In this document: positions 45,064 through 55,000 of the stretch, piece after piece
Position numbering within the stretch: position 1 is the stretch's first letter
Layout of the letters: every line of letters begins with the position of its first letter
Assembly (NCBI GenBank): GCA_963804825.1
Contig: CAWDRV010000001.1
Span: 310,001 to 374,000 of the forward strand
Source of the DNA: JBKQVT01 sp963804825
GTDB lineage: Bacteria; Planctomycetota; Planctomycetia; Pirellulales; Thermoguttaceae
Reading direction: 5' to 3'
DNA length: 64,000 nt
Notes under the pieces: model-generated
Database searches by the model: none
Told to the model about the DNA's origin: nothing
What the model saw: the letters and a program-made list of their open reading frames with translations, nothing else
Position numbers and translations under genes: made by a program

Positions 45064-46287
45064 AGTTAGAGCGCGTCCGACAATCCGTGTGTAACCCGGT
45101 TGCCCCCCCCGCTGAACAACCTGCAGGGAACCGGCGCTCCGAGCTGCGCGGCAAGACCGATCCGCCGCAGGGGACGTCTCCGAGCCGACCGCCGCAGAGC
45201 GAGCCGCAGCCGTTCCTGGGGGACATCTGGGATCGCTTCAAGTGGCCTTTGGCCACGGCGGCCAGCTCCGTCGCGTACTATTCGGGGCTGCTGGGTCTCT
45301 ATGAGCGATTGAAACCCGCGGCCGCGCGCCCCCGCGTCATCATCCTGATGTACCACCGCGTCACGGAAGATCCGCAGACGATGCATCGTCTCTCGGTCTC
45401 TCCGCGGAACTTCCGCGCCCACATGCAATACCTCGCGCAGCCGGTATCGACTGATCTCCCTCGACGAGGTGGCGCGATATCTTGAAGGCAAGGAAGAGTT
45501 GAGGCGGGATAGCGTGGCGGTTACGTTCGACGACGGCTACCGGGATGTGTACACCAACGCCTTCCCGTTGCTGCAGGAGTTCGGCATCCCGGCAACGGTT
45601 TTCCTTACCATCCAATTTCTCGATGATCCGCAGCTTCCTTGGTGGGACCGGCTGGCAAGGGCAGTCGCGCGGCTCCGCAACTGCTCGGCCGCCGTCAGCC
45701 CAGCGGACGGGGATATTGCGGCGGAAACGTGGAGCCAGGTCCGGGCCGCGATTGGGGCGTCCGCGTGGCGCGCGCAGGCCAGGCTCTCGCAGATTACGGA
45801 TTCGCTTAAGGACTTCGATGCAAAGCGACGCGACGGCTTGATCGACTCCCTGGAAGCCGCCGCGCCGCCGGACCGCGCAGAACGCCTGATGCTTACTTGG
45901 GACGAGGTCCGAGCCATGCGCAGCGGGCAGATCACTTTTGGCGCCCATACCATCACGCATTGCACCGTGGGCGAGATCGACGGCGAGGTCGCGCGGCGCG
46001 AAATCCTCGGCTCCAAGGCCCGCATCGAGGCTGCGATCAGCGAACCCGTGCTCTTCTTCGCCTATCCCTACGGCAGAATCGCCGACCTGAGTCCTCAGAC
46101 CGTGCGCCTGCTGCGCGAAGGCGGCTACAAGCTGGCCCTGACCGGTCAGCGCGGCGCCAACGACCACTCGGCCGACCCCATGCTCTTGAATCGCTGCGGG
46201 GTGGCGAACGTGCCCGCCTGCACGCTGGCCGTACGCCTGCAAAGTCTGCTGGCCGGCCATTGCCGCGCGCGTCCCGTTGCGATTTGA
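45060..46287 (+). CDS. Polysaccharide deacetylase family protein (frame broken)
   Basis: A ~405-residue NodB-like deacetylase. A Pro-rich N-terminal tail is followed by PRVIILMYHRVTEDPQ, the motif preceding the catalytic domain. Near 45440 the frame changes, and the restored sequence reads RYRLISLDEVARYLEGK. The metal/catalytic motif VAVTFDDGYRDVYTNAFPLL and the second motif FGAHTITHC (H-x3-H) are intact, as is the later LFFAYPYGR. It may trim acetyl groups from the polysaccharide repeat unit. It is the last gene of the exopolysaccharide operon. Confidence 0.82.
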
Positions 46288-46357
46288 AGGCGAGGACTCG
46301 CGGGGGCTGCGCACCTTGCAGTTCGAGAAAGACGGCGTGCGCCAACTATACCACTGG

Positions 46358-47779
46358 CTAGGGCGCCACTCGCAGTTTGCTCAACGGATACCAGCCGTCA
46401 GCGGCACGGCCTTTGATCCCCAACCGCACAACGGGGCTGGATGAGCCATCTACGATGGCAATGGAGAGCCTGTACTTCCCAGGAGGAACGTCAGTCAGGG
46501 CGATGTTGTCGAGGGCGACGTTGGTTTCCCCCGGCGGCAAGTCGCTCGGCATGTTGAAGAAGGCGGGGGTGAACATCCCGATCGAGCCCGGGAGCCAGCG
46601 GTCCACGGCGATGCTGCCCGTGAAGGTCTTGGAAAACCCGCTGTCGTTGCTCAGGCGATACGCCACTTGGTAGGGTTTGTAGCAAGGGGCCGATCCCACG
46701 TTCTGCCACTTCATCGAGATGTCGAGCCTGCCCCCGGCTCGGACTTGGGCAGGATGCTTGAGTTCCCTGAGAACGAGGCGGTAGCCCAGCCTGCGAAGGA
46801 ATCGCTCGACCTCGGGCCGAACATCGGCCCTGTCGGGCAGCGGGGCCGATTTATTGTTGATGACTGAGGCGTGGCAGGCCAGGGCGTAATTGAAGATGTA
46901 GCGGAGCGGCCAGCCCTCCTGGACCCACTTCCGCATGTCCCAACACGTCTCCCAGGCGACGGGGGCCCTCTTCCAAGTGTCGTAGAGGTTGGCTTCCTTG
47001 ATCCAGCCTGGGTAGCCTTGCCGCATGTGGCACCAGTTTCGGGAAAAGCCGCCCAGGTCGCCCAGGCAGTCGGCCCGCCAGCCCGCGCCGTGGGCGCAGG
47101 CGTACTTGAGACACTCGCCGCCGCCAATGAGCATCAGAAGCGGCGTCTTCTTGAAGGCGGCAAGGTAGGCGTGCACCACCTTCATGCGGTTCTCAAGCGT
47201 CGGCAGCTTGCACGTCCTCGACCCGCTCATGTGCCATTCTCCCCACCAGCCAATGGAGCCAAGGTCAATGTGAGCGATGTCGGGGTGGCCGTCATATCGC
47301 TGCCCCAACCGCTTGATGAAACCGAGATGGGCCTGCAAGACCTCCGGATCATCCATGTTGGGAATGGGCAGCGGACTTTGCCCTTCGTAGTCCGCCTCAA
47401 GCACCTTGTTGCACCACTTGGGGTGATAGGGGTGGCCCCGGTATGTCGAACAACACATGACACGAAAGGCCAATTGCTGACCCGCATCGCGCGTTTCTTT
47501 CAACACCCTATCGAGGAACTCCGTGTTGAGCTTCCCAGGCTGCGGTTCCAATTCGCCCCAGCCCCACCGGGCATAACGGACTGTCGATGGAATCCACGGT
47601 GGCAGCGACTTGTCCTGCTTGCAGGTGCAATGGAAGGTTTCCCACCCGATCCCAGGGTTGGCAAGGATTTCGTTCGTTTCCTCGGGGATGACCACGATTT
47701 GCTGCTTTTCGGCGAGGGCCGTGGCGCCCCAGGCCAAAACGCCCCAAATTGCAGCAATTCGCATAGTCTTAGGGCACAT
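46358..47779 (-). CDS. Secreted DUF4832-like protein (glycosidase-like barrel)
   Basis: An exported protein of ~473 residues. Signal peptide: RIAAIWGVLAWGATALAE. The N-terminal ~300 residues look like a TIM barrel of the DUF4874/DUF4832 kind: NPGIGWETFHC, STVRYARWGWGELEPQPGKL, LAFRVMCCSTYRGHPYHPKW and IDLGSIGWWGEWHMSG. The last ~120 residues form a beta sandwich (ISMKWQNVGSAPCYKPYQVAYR). Family members are suspected glycoside hydrolases; the substrate is unknown. AAGGA lies nine bases before the ATG at 47779. It is convergent with the exopolysaccharide operon and could act on the polymer. Confidence 0.78.
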   Translation of the reverse strand: MCPKTMRIAAIWGVLAWGATALAEKQQIVVIPEETNEILANPGIGWETFHCTCKQDKSLPPWIPSTVRYARWGWGELEPQPGKLNTEFLDRVLKETRDAGQQLAFRVMCCSTYRGHPYHPKWCNKVLEADYEGQSPLPIPNMDDPEVLQAHLGFIKRLGQRYDGHPDIAHIDLGSIGWWGEWHMSGSRTCKLPTLENRMKVVHAYLAAFKKTPLLMLIGGGECLKYACAHGAGWRADCLGDLGGFSRNWCHMRQGYPGWIKEANLYDTWKRAPVAWETCWDMRKWVQEGWPLRYIFNYALACHASVINNKSAPLPDRADVRPEVERFLRRLGYRLVLRELKHPAQVRAGGRLDISMKWQNVGSAPCYKPYQVAYRLSNDSGFSKTFTGSIAVDRWLPGSIGMFTPAFFNMPSDLPPGETNVALDNIALTDVPPGKYRLSIAIVDGSSSPVVRLGIKGRAADGWYPLSKLRVAP

Positions 47780-47783
47780 CGTA

Positions 47784-48029
47784 TCAGTCCTTCGCTGGCT
47801 TCTGTTGGTGACTCGACTTGAAATTCCGGTTGGGGATGAATTCGCCGCCGATCGCACCGATATCGTTGACCTTCGATGCCCCTGTGATTGCCTGCGGGGG
47901 AACGGCATCTTTCGGTCCGTAGGTCCAACCCCTTTTCCCGGGACGCCGAACAAACAGCGCCCCCATCGCTTTCACCGCAAGAACTGCGGGAGCAATCTTT
48001 CCCTTTGCTGGCCCACTTCCATCGTCCAC
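47784..48029 (-). CDS. Possible small hypothetical protein
   Basis: An 81-residue open frame ending five bases before the DUF4832-like start, so it could be a short upstream gene in the same transcript. The sequence (for example VNDIGAIGGEFIPNRNFKSS) matches no family I recognise. There is no strong ribosome binding site. It may be an artefact of the leader region. Confidence 0.3.
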   Translation of the reverse strand: MDDGSGPAKGKIAPAVLAVKAMGALFVRRPGKRGWTYGPKDAVPPQAITGASKVNDIGAIGGEFIPNRNFKSSHQQKPAKD

Positions 48030-48448
48030 ATTTTACAGAATCCTGCGGCGTTTTCCAACCATTCTGTACGGGATTCTGCACCCCATTCTCGCTTTCCCTT
48101 CGCATTGACCGCATCGACACGGTCGATCGCGGACGGGTCCTTCTTGCGCAATCCATCTTTGCAGCGTCTTCTTCCAACCGGCATTCAACGAGGCCAAGAG
48201 CGCCTCATGTCAAGTAATTTGCGAGTGCGAGGCATCAGGATACGGGAGTCGAACCCGTCTTCCCGGCTTGAAGGGCCGGTGTCCTCGAACCGATAGACGA
48301 ACAGGCCATTTCGGCGCGCACCTTCCACGCAGTTGACGCATGGGGTTCGCGCACAGCTTTCACGCAGTGGGTCGGGCGGTGCTCGAATCCGCGTCTGCGG
48401 CTTTTCAGGCCGCCGCCGACCAACCTTCGGTCGGTACCCGCATCTCAG
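48030..48448. other. Intergenic region with a tRNA-like sequence
   Basis: About 420 bases without a protein gene. It carries a tRNA-Glu-like sequence at 48236-48308. A GACC...GGTC hairpin lies near 48418-48434. Nothing else is recognised. Confidence 0.45.
48236..48308 (-). tRNA. tRNA-Glu(TTC)-like sequence with unpaired acceptor
   Basis: On the minus strand it folds a D-arm (GTCT/GGAC), an anticodon arm CCGGC-CCTTCAA-GCCGG with anticodon TTC, and a T-arm ACGGG-TTCGACT-CCCGT. The 5' acceptor strand GGCCTGT should pair with ACAGGCC, but the 3' side reads ATCCTGA, so the acceptor stem cannot form. Position 33 is C, not the usual T. It is probably a pseudogene or a tRNA truncated at its 3' end by a rearrangement. 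Confidence 0.55.
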
Positions 48449-48685
48449 CTACCGACCCAACAAAAAAAGCCCGATGTCGTTATGACACCGGGCTTTCGGT
48501 ATTCTTCGGGAACAGCTACGGCCGGTGTCACAAGCGCAATGGATAGGACGGGAGCGTACTGACCGCTTTCGCGGCGAATGTACCCAGCCGCCGTACCGGC
48601 TCTCGGCATCGATCCGCACCTGGACGACCTTGTTGGTCACCTTCGCAGCGTACACACGGCCGATCTTCACTTCGTTCTTCTTCAT
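48449..48685 (-). CDS. Small conserved protein (C-terminus doubtful)
   Basis: A 78-residue open frame. The first ~34 residues (KIGRVYAAKVTNKVVQVRID, then ESRYGGW) are convincing as a small beta-barrel-like protein seen in planctomycetes, and AGGAGAT lies before the ATG at 48685. The remainder is Arg/Cys-rich, and the open frame continues through a rho-independent terminator (48462-48493). A real gene would end before that, so a frame error after GGW is likely. Function unknown; the first part resembles short nucleic-acid-binding folds. Confidence 0.55.
   Translation of the reverse strand: MKKNEVKIGRVYAAKVTNKVVQVRIDAESRYGGWVHSPRKRSVRSRPIHCACDTGRSCSRRIPKARCHNDIGLFLLGR
48462..48493 (-). terminator. 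Rho-independent terminator (minus strand)
   Basis: A stem GCCCGGTGTC/GACATCGGGC with a 5-base loop, followed on the minus strand by seven T. It would end the transcript of the small gene starting at 48685. Confidence 0.75.
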
Positions 48686-48992
48686 CGCAAATCTCCTATT
48701 CTGGAACATGGGGTATTGGTACAACGCACAACCCCGCAGGAGCCGTGTTTTCGGAAAAACATCAAGCGGAATCCGATCCCAGTTCCACCGGATTTTGGTA
48801 ATTCTTCTGTAACGGGTTCTTGGCCCACCTTCCCGGTGCGGGCTGCATTTCGCTCGAATTGGAGCGGAATTTGCGTCATGGCCGCCGCCCCGTCCGTCAC
48901 CCGGCCGCCGTGCTTGGCCCGGCCCTTCGGCTACATTACAATCAAGGAGGCCCGTCCGAGCCCCTCCGTCTGCACCCAAGGCACGCACGATC
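48686..48992. other. Divergent region before the second ECF sigma operon
   Basis: About 305 bases between the small minus-strand gene and the ECF sigma gene. It should hold divergent promoters. No clear -35/-10 pair or ECF-type pair was identified. Confidence 0.4.
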
Positions 48993-49619
48993 ATGGCACC
49001 TTCCGAAGCCAACCAGGCAGCCCCATCGAAGCCGAGTTCGATTTCCTCCACGCTGTTGGATCAGCTTCGGGCTCGCCGTCCCGAGGCATGGCAGCGGCTG
49101 GTGCACCTCTACGGTCCGGTGATTTATCGCTGGTGCCGGCGGTCGAACCTCCCAGCCGAAGACGCCGCCAACATGGTCCAAGAGGTGCTCTCCGCAGTGG
49201 CGGCCCACTTGCCGGGCTTTCGCCGCGATCGGCCCGGCGACAGTTTCAGCGCCTGGCTGGCCGTCATCACGCGGAACAAGGTCCGCGAGCACTACCGTCG
49301 CCGCCAAGGAAAGGTCGAGGCCCGCGGCGGGAGCGCGGCCCAGCGGCGCCTGGCCAAATTCCCACAGCCTTCGGAACCAACCGGCGAGGAGATCCAGGCG
49401 GACGCCTCGGCGACGGCCTCCCTTCGGCGACGGGCATTGGAAACGCTTCGCGCGGAATTCGAACCCCGCACCTGGGAGGCCTTTTGGCGGGTCAGCGTGG
49501 GCCGCCAGCCGCCTGCCCAAGTCGCGGCCGACCTGGGGATCAGCCTGGCGGCGGTCTACAAGGCCAAGTCGCGAATTCTGAACAGGTTACGACGATTATT
49601 GGGGGAGCTGCCGGAATGA
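48993..49619 (+). CDS. ECF sigma factor, planctomycete type
   Basis: A 208-residue ECF sigma factor. Region 2 starts LDQLRARRPEAWQRLVHLYG, with GPVIYRWCRRSNLPAEDAAN and AWLAVITRNKVREHYRR. Region 4 is ALETLRAEFEPRTWEAFWR, with the helix-turn-helix DLGISLAAVYKAKSRIL. This EFEPRTWEAFWR type is common in planctomycetes and is usually paired with a Ser/Thr kinase, as here, where phosphorylation may control the sigma factor. The kinase gene follows 75 bp downstream. Confidence 0.9.
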   Translation: MAPSEANQAAPSKPSSISSTLLDQLRARRPEAWQRLVHLYGPVIYRWCRRSNLPAEDAANMVQEVLSAVAAHLPGFRRDRPGDSFSAWLAVITRNKVREHYRRRQGKVEARGGSAAQRRLAKFPQPSEPTGEEIQADASATASLRRRALETLRAEFEPRTWEAFWRVSVGRQPPAQVAADLGISLAAVYKAKSRILNRLRRLLGELPE

Positions 49620-49694
49620 TTCGGTGGTGCCATCCCCCCCGTGCCGCTCAAGATCGTGTCAAGCCCGCGCATTTTATTATAATGGGGGGAGAGC

Positions 49695-52061
49695 TTGAGC
49701 CTGCCTCCACCGCGGAGGGCTTCCTTTGTGACCGCCACTATCTGCCCCAGCCAAGAAACGCTGCTGCAATACTCCCTGGGCACGCTCCCCGAGGAGGAGT
49801 GGGAGGCATTGGATCGTCACTTGGAGGGTTGCCCCGAGTGCCAGGCGACGATGGTGACGTTGGACGAGGCTGGCGACACGGTGATCGCCCGTTTGCCCCT
49901 ATCGGCTAGCGACGAGGCCCTGCTGGCCGAGCCGCAGTTGCAGGCCGCCTTGGCGGCGGCCTTGGCGATCCCGGCACCGACCGCTGAGGGGGGCTCCGCT
50001 TCGGCAGAGTTGCCGCGCGGCGGCTTGCCCGAGTCGCTGGGGGAATACCGGCTCCTGGAGGAACTAGGCCGCGGCGGCATGGGCCGGGTCTACAAGGCGC
50101 TGCACACCAAGCTCGATCGCGTGGTCGCGGTGAAGGTCCTCTCCCGCGGCCGCGTCGGCGACCAGCAGGCCCTGGTGCGCTTCGAGCGCGAGATGAAAGC
50201 CGTCGGCCGGTTGGCCCATCCGAACATCGTCCAGGCCCACGACGCCCGGGAAATCGACGGTACGCCGGTGCTCATCATGGAGTACGTCGACGGGCTGGAC
50301 TTGGCCCAGATCGTTCGCCGCGTCGGGCCGCTCTCCGTGGCCGCGGCCTGCGAATTGATCCGCCAGACCTCCTTGGCCCTGCAATGTGCCCACGAGCACG
50401 GCCTGGTGCATCGCGACATCAAGCCGTCGAACATCATGCTTGCCCGATCGGGCGAGGTGAAACTCCTGGACCTCGGGTTGGCCCGGTTCTATGCCGAGGG
50501 CCCCGCGGGCCTCTCGTCGGCGGGCGAAGAAATGACCGGCACGGGCCAGGCGATGGGCACGGCCGACTACATGGCCCCCGAGCAGGCCTCCGACAGCCGC
50601 ACGGTGGACATCCGGGCGGACCTCTACAGCCTCGGCTGCACGCTCTACAGGCTGCTGAGCGGCCGGGCACCCTTCAGCGGCCCGGAGCACCGCGGCACGC
50701 TCGACAAGCTCAACGCGCAGGTCCACCAGCAACCACCATTTATTCGCCGGCTCGTCCCCGACGTGCCCGAGGGTCTGGCGGCGATCTTGGACCGCCTCTT
50801 GGCGAAGGACCCGAACGACCGTTTTGCCACGCCGGCAGAGGTGGCCGAGGCCCTCGCTCCGTGGTGCGAGGGCGCCGACCTGCCGGCCCTACTGCAGCGG
50901 GCGATCGAGGCGAAGTCGTCCCCTCTCCCACCGGGAGATGGTCAGGGCGAGGGCCGTGTCGCAGGTCAGGCCTTGCCTGCGGCGCGGCCGCCGCTGTTGT
51001 TGACCTCCTGGGGCTGGAAGTGGTTGGCCGGCCAACTGACGCTGCTGCTTCTGGTCGGCGGTTTGGGCTTCGCCTTGGGGCTGGTGATCCACATTCGCAA
51101 AGATGGCCGCACATACAAGATCGAGGTTCCGGAAGGCTCCAGCACAATGATCGACGGCAACGGAAATCCTACCGTGACCCTTGCCGAGAAGTCGGCAGAC
51201 GGCAACGCGCCCGCCCCCAGTTCGGCAGCCGAACCTCCGCGCGGTCAGAAACCGATTTTGCCGGCGCGGGTCTTGCGGCCGGGTCCGCACGCGACCGTGA
51301 AGGAATATACCACCGTACGCAACGAGGAGGTTCACGGTTACACGGTGGTGGTCGGGTCGGGCCCGCGATCGGCGAAGGACAGCGGCCAGGCCGATAAGGA
51401 CGATGCCGCCTTGATCGCCGACCTGAAGGAGGCCGGCCATGATGGGGGCCGCGTCGGCCGCGCGCTACGTCCCATCAAGGAAAGAATCCCGAAGGCCCGC
51501 AACGACGCCTGGGCCAAAGTCATCGCGGCGGCGCTGGCGGAGAATTCGAGCACCTTTACCCGGAAGGATGCCGCGGAGGCATTGGGAAACTGGGGCACGC
51601 GGGAGAGTATTCCCGCGCTGACGAAGGCGGCCAAGAGCTCCGATGTCTTCCTGGCCGGGGCCGCGAAGCAAGCCCTCAGGAAGATCGCCGACGACCTCGG
51701 CATCCCGAAGGAAGCCATCGCCCGGGAGCCGTGGGAAAAAGACGTTAACATGCTGCTGGCCGATCTCAAGGAGGCCGGCAGCGACCAGCATCGGCTCTCT
51801 CCCGTGCTGCGCGAGTTGTCGCAGCGGTTGGCCAAAACGCCCAACGCGGCGGTGACCAAGGCCCTGGAAACCGTTTTGGCGGATAATTCCAACATCAATA
51901 TTTGCGCGGCGGCCTGTTCGGCCCTGGCCCACTGGGGCACGCCGGATAGCATCCCCGCGCTGAAGAAGGCGGCCGCCAGCTCCGACCGCCGCCTTGCCGA
52001 CGCCGCGCAAAGGGCCATCGCAGAAATTTCCTCGCACCCGAACAAAGGAGAACACCCGTGA
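49695..52061 (+). CDS. Membrane Ser/Thr protein kinase with zinc finger and HEAT repeats
   Basis: A ~788-residue membrane kinase. N-terminal residues ~15-55 form a zf-HC2-like anti-sigma zinc finger (DRHLEGCPECQAT). The kinase domain (~115-390) has the glycine loop LGRGGMGRVYKALH, VAVKVL, catalytic HRDIKPSNIM and DLGLARF. A TM helix at ~440-460 (LTLLLLVGGLGFALGLVIHI) is followed by an extracytoplasmic part with two HEAT/armadillo-like blocks (DAAEALGNWGTRESIPALTK; ACSALAHWGTPDSIPALKK). The likely start is TTG at 49695 with GGGGGGAG before it. Residues SPLPPGDGQGEG come from an inserted repeat. It probably senses envelope state and controls the ECF sigma factor. Confidence 0.88.
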   Translation: MSLPPPRRASFVTATICPSQETLLQYSLGTLPEEEWEALDRHLEGCPECQATMVTLDEAGDTVIARLPLSASDEALLAEPQLQAALAAALAIPAPTAEGGSASAELPRGGLPESLGEYRLLEELGRGGMGRVYKALHTKLDRVVAVKVLSRGRVGDQQALVRFEREMKAVGRLAHPNIVQAHDAREIDGTPVLIMEYVDGLDLAQIVRRVGPLSVAAACELIRQTSLALQCAHEHGLVHRDIKPSNIMLARSGEVKLLDLGLARFYAEGPAGLSSAGEEMTGTGQAMGTADYMAPEQASDSRTVDIRADLYSLGCTLYRLLSGRAPFSGPEHRGTLDKLNAQVHQQPPFIRRLVPDVPEGLAAILDRLLAKDPNDRFATPAEVAEALAPWCEGADLPALLQRAIEAKSSPLPPGDGQGEGRVAGQALPAARPPLLLTSWGWKWLAGQLTLLLLVGGLGFALGLVIHIRKDGRTYKIEVPEGSSTMIDGNGNPTVTLAEKSADGNAPAPSSAAEPPRGQKPILPARVLRPGPHATVKEYTTVRNEEVHGYTVVVGSGPRSAKDSGQADKDDAALIADLKEAGHDGGRVGRALRPIKERIPKARNDAWAKVIAAALAENSSTFTRKDAAEALGNWGTRESIPALTKAAKSSDVFLAGAAKQALRKIADDLGIPKEAIAREPWEKDVNMLLADLKEAGSDQHRLSPVLRELSQRLAKTPNAAVTKALETVLADNSNINICAAACSALAHWGTPDSIPALKKAAASSDRRLADAAQRAIAEISSHPNKGEHP
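50919..50956. repeat. Repeat inserted in frame within the kinase gene
   Basis: A CCCTCTCCCACCGGGAGA-type segment followed by GGTCAGGGCGAGGGC, related to the element at 41384-41439. It encodes the linker SPLPPGDGQGEG between the kinase domain and the TM helix and keeps the frame open. Confidence 0.6.
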
Positions 52062-55000
52062 CCATCAACTCCGTTCGTGCTTGTCATCGCTTCCTCGGGC
52101 GGTCGTCCCGCCTCGTGTTGCTCGGCCTTGGCGCCGCGGGCCTTGCGTGTTTGGTCGCGGCGGCGGGATCGGCGGCCGCCTCGACACCGGTTTCCTACGT
52201 CGGTCCCAGCAATGGCTCATGGAACACCGCCTCGAACTGGTCCCCGGCCGTCGTGCCCGCCAACAGCGGAGCCAGTCAGTTCACGGTGACGGTTGCCAGC
52301 AATCCGGTGGTCTTCAATCTCGCCGGCAACACGACCATCAATGACCTTATTCTCTCCAAGTCGCTGCAGCTTAACTCCGGCTGCAACCTGACGGTGGCCA
52401 ACCAGCTTTCACTTTCCACGGCTTCGATCACCGCCAATGGCGGGAACTTCACCGCCAACGGCCCCGCGACTACCGCCACGGCCATCAGCCTGGATGCCGA
52501 AAGCGGGGCGCAGGTGGCGCTGCCGGCGCTCGCGCAGATCACGATCAACAACGATCCCTTCGCCGAACTGCAGGCCAACGGGGCCAGCAGCCTGTTGGAC
52601 CTTTCGCAGGTGACCACGATTGCGGATAACGATCCGTTCACGACCGTGCAGGCCGGCAGCGGCGGGGAGGTCAACTTGCACAACCTGCTTTCGGTCACCA
52701 GCACCAGCGGCAACACGCTGGGACTGACGGCCTCCGGGGGCACCATCGACGTGTCGGGCCTTGGAGGGGGAGCGAGCAACAGCGGCGTCGGCAGCGTGAC
52801 ACTCTCCAATTCCGGCACCGTGCTCTGGGGCAGCCCGACGAGCCTCAACACTCTGAGCCTGAAGGTCACCGGCACGGGCAACACGATTGACCTGAGCCAC
52901 ATCGCCACGGGCACCGCCGTGAGCCTCGACGCCGAGAGCGGGGCGCAAGTGGCGCTACCGGCATTGACGCAGATCACGGACACCGACTCCGGCGGACTGC
53001 AAGCCAACGGGACCGGCAGCCTGTTGGACCTTTCCCACGTGACCACGATGGCAATCAACTTTTTGGGCGCGATTAGCGTGCAGGCCGGCAGCGGCGGAAA
53101 GGTTGACCTGCACAACCTGCTTTCGGTCAGCAGCACCAACGGGAACACCGCGGGCCTCACGGCCTCCGGTGGCACGATCGACGTCTCGGGCCTTGGAGGG
53201 GGAGCGAGCAACAGCGGCGTCGGCAGCGTGACACTCGTCAATTCCGGCACCGTGCTCTGGGGCAGCCCCACGAGCCTCAACAATTTGAGCCTGACCGTGA
53301 GGGGGACGGGCAACACCATTGACCTGAGCCACATCGCCACGGGCACCGCCGTGAGCTTCGACGCCGAGAGCGGGGCGCAAGTGGCGCTACCGGCATTGAC
53401 GCAGATCACGGACATCGACTCCGGCCCACTGCAAGCCAACGGGACCGGCAGCCTGTTGGACCTTTCCCACGTCACCACGATGGCAATCAACTTTTTCGGC
53501 GCGATTAACGTGCAGGCCAGCAACGGCGGGGAGGTCGACTTGCACAACCTCCTTTCGGTCACCAGCACCAGCGGGAACACCGCGGGCCTCACGGCCTACG
53601 CGGGGGGCACCATCGACGTGTCGGGCCTTGGAGGGGGAGTGAGCAACAGCGGCGTCGGCAGCGTGACCCTCTCCAGTTCCGGCACCGTGCTCTGGGGCAG
53701 CCCCACGAGCCTCAACACTTTGAGCCTGACCGTGAGGGGTACGGGCAACACCATTGACGTGAGCCAGGTCGCCACGGGCACCAGCGTGAGCTTCGACGCC
53801 GAGAGCGGGGCACAGGTCGTGCTGCCAGCGCTGACGCAGATCACGGACAACAACGTCTTTTTCGGCGGACTGCAGGCCAACGGGGCCAACAGCCTGTTGG
53901 ACCTTTCCCACGTCACCACGATGGCGGTTAACACTTTGGGCACGAACGTGCAGGCCGGCAGCGGCGGGGAGGTCAACTTGCACAACCTGCTTTCGGTCAC
54001 CAGCAGCAGCGGGAACACCTTGGGCCTCACTGCATCCGGGGGCACCATCGACGTGTCGAGCCTTGGAGGGGGAGCGAGCAACAGCGGCGTCGGCAGCGTG
54101 ACACTCTCCAATTCCGGCACCGTGCTCTGGGGCAGCCCCACGAGCCTCAACAATTTGAGCCTGACGATAACGGGCGCTGGCAACACGATTGCCCTGAGCC
54201 AGATCGCCACGGCCACCGACGTGAGCTTCGACGCCGAGAGCGGGGCACAGGTCGTGCTGCCGGCGCTGACGCAGATCACGGCTAATAACTCCGGCGAACT
54301 GCAAGCCAACGGGACCGGCAGCCTGTTGGACCTTTCCCACGTGACCACGTTCGCGTTGAACACATTCGTCACGGGCGTGAAGGCCGGCAGCGGCGGGAAA
54401 GTCAACCTGCACAACCTGCTTTCGATCACCGGCGTCAACGGGAACACGGCAAGCCTCACGGCCTCCGGGGGCACGATCGACGCCTCCAGTCTCAGTGCGG
54501 GTCCCGGCAGTTTCCAGGTCCAATCGGGCGGCAGTCTGCTCTTGGCCAGCCTCAATCTGCACAGCAGCTCTTTGACGGTTTCCGGCTCCGGCAGCACGCT
54601 CACGCTCCAGGGCAACCTCTACACCGATACCACTTCCTCGCTGAGCCTGGGCGCAAGCACGACGGTGTACGTGGGCGGCAGCCTCTCCAACGCCGCCACG
54701 AATGAAGCGAGTTGGACGGCATCGTCGGCGACGGCCGATTTCATCGGGCTGGGGCAGCACACCTTGGAGGTTGCCGGTCTCGATCTCGGCGCCGTAAGCC
54801 CCGGCAACAGCGGCAATTTCGGCCTGGGCCAACTGGTGGTGGGCCAGTCGAACTCGCCCGCCACGCTCACGCTCGTCGATCTGCTGAACAACGGCAACCG
54901 CTCGGACGGCAACGAGGCCCTGTATCTGTTCGGCAGCGGGAGCAGCCCCGGGCTGTCGCTGCTGGACGGCTCGACGCTCGTGCTTAACCATCTGGACGCC

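Noticed and set aside
48525..48812. Plus-strand open frame opposite the small gene at 48449-48685
   Set aside because: It is antisense to a gene with a strong ribosome binding site and conserved-looking N-terminus, and it has no coding features of its own.
52276..54991. Long minus-strand open frames opposite the PEP-CTERM repeat gene
   Set aside because: They mirror the repeat structure of the plus-strand gene, which has a signal peptide, start context and PEP-CTERM tail. The minus frames have none of these.
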